A stretch of DNA of 14,674 nucleotides from Chloroflexota bacterium (GTDB lineage Bacteria > Chloroflexota > Chloroflexia > Thermomicrobiales > JADLAZ01), in contig JADLAZ010000205.1 of NCBI GenBank assembly GCA_020849725.1, positions 1-14,674 on the forward strand. Direction: 5' to 3'. The notes beneath the pieces are model-generated. The model saw only the letters and a program-made list of their open reading frames with translations. It ran no database searches and was not told the origin of the DNA. Of the stretch, positions 12,468 through 14,674 are shown piece after piece. The first letter of the stretch is position 1, and each line of letters starts with the position of its first letter. A program made the translations under genes and the position numbers.

Positions 12468-12497
12468 TTGCCGGCCGGTGCGCTCGGACGGTAGAGT
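12468..12497 (+). promoter_or_regulatory. Candidate mnmG promoter
   Basis: TTGCCG (12468-12473, 4 of 6 matches to a -35) and TAGAGT (12492-12497, 4 of 6 to a -10) are separated by 18 bases. The leader to the ATG at 12551 would be about 47 bases. It is a weak match and the only pair I see in the gap. Confidence 0.35.
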
Positions 12498-12550
12498 CCG
12501 GAGGGCGCGGGCCGGCGGGGCAGCCGCGCGCGGGGGCGGAGCGGAGGCGC

Positions 12551-14569
<2,019 letters not shown>

Positions 14570-14624
14570 GCCACCGGCCACCACCCGCGCGCCATCCGGC
14601 CCGCATCATCTTTGGGAGTTCTTC

Positions 14625-14674
14625 GTGCGCATCGCGATCCTCAGCGACATCCACGCCAACCTGATCGCCTTCGA
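14625..14674 (+). CDS. Metallophosphoesterase, first codons only (cut by right edge)
   Basis: A GTG at 14625, with GGGAG 7 bases upstream, opens a frame reading MRIAILSDIHANLIAF before the edge. The ILSDIHANL motif supplies the first metal-binding Asp and His of the calcineurin-like phosphoesterase superfamily (YfcE/MJ0936-like proteins begin this way). Only 16 codons are visible, so the subfamily is unknown. It follows mnmG after 55 bases on the same strand and may be cotranscribed. Confidence 0.75.
   Translation, partial: MRIAILSDIHANLIAF

Overview
The window is GC-rich bacterial chromosome with dense, short-spaced genes, Shine-Dalgarno motifs before most starts, and recognisable housekeeping genes (mnmG, a glycerate 2-kinase). 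The gene mix (a 'GFxPGE' Ig-like secreted protein, a LysW-like zinc ribbon, HdeD, a true formylglycine-generating enzyme, an enolase-superfamily sugar-acid enzyme) would fit Chloroflexota or a similar high-GC environmental lineage. That placement is an impression from content, not a computed result. I see no tRNA, rRNA, CRISPR array, transposase or phage gene.

Region 1 (1-3994) is a two-component system with its probable targets. On the minus strand an OmpR-type response regulator (1238-561) overlaps by 4 bases a sensor histidine kinase that runs off the left edge. Divergent to it are a conserved exported protein of unknown role (1449-2225), a secreted Ig-like protein with an Asp-rich tail (2330-2785) and a multi-pass membrane protein whose C-terminus looks like a type II secretion pseudopilin (GspG) domain (2819-3994). 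The regulator's own promoter, the 1449 promoter and the 2330 promoter share one layout: two TTCA(C/T)-type hexamers with an 11-base period, then exactly 9 bases, then a -10 element. This suggests one autoregulated local regulon and is the strongest new observation here.

Region 2 (4007-8076) holds a glycerate 2-kinase (minus), a small zinc-ribbon protein behind a perfect palindrome and a structured leader (plus), then a minus-strand series: HdeD-like membrane protein, formylglycine-generating enzyme with both catalytic cysteines, and a methyltransferase that loses its C-terminal half at about 5860. A 13-bp perfect hairpin lies just before the formylglycine-generating enzyme.

Region 3 (8077-12351) looks like oxidative sugar or sugar-acid metabolism. 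A minus-strand pair (mandelate racemase/enolase-type protein, then aldo/keto reductase) is divergent from a plus-strand pair (beta-propeller lactonase, then creatininase-family amidohydrolase). Dehydrogenase, lactonase and dehydratase are the three successive steps of a non-phosphorylative aldose pathway, and the glycerate kinase nearby could take a C3 product. Two short tandem repeats lie here: an 8-base unit between the divergent promoters and a 7-base unit that supplies the lactonase stop codon.

Region 4 (12551-14674) is mnmG (tRNA wobble-uridine modification) followed by the first codons of a metallophosphoesterase cut by the right edge.
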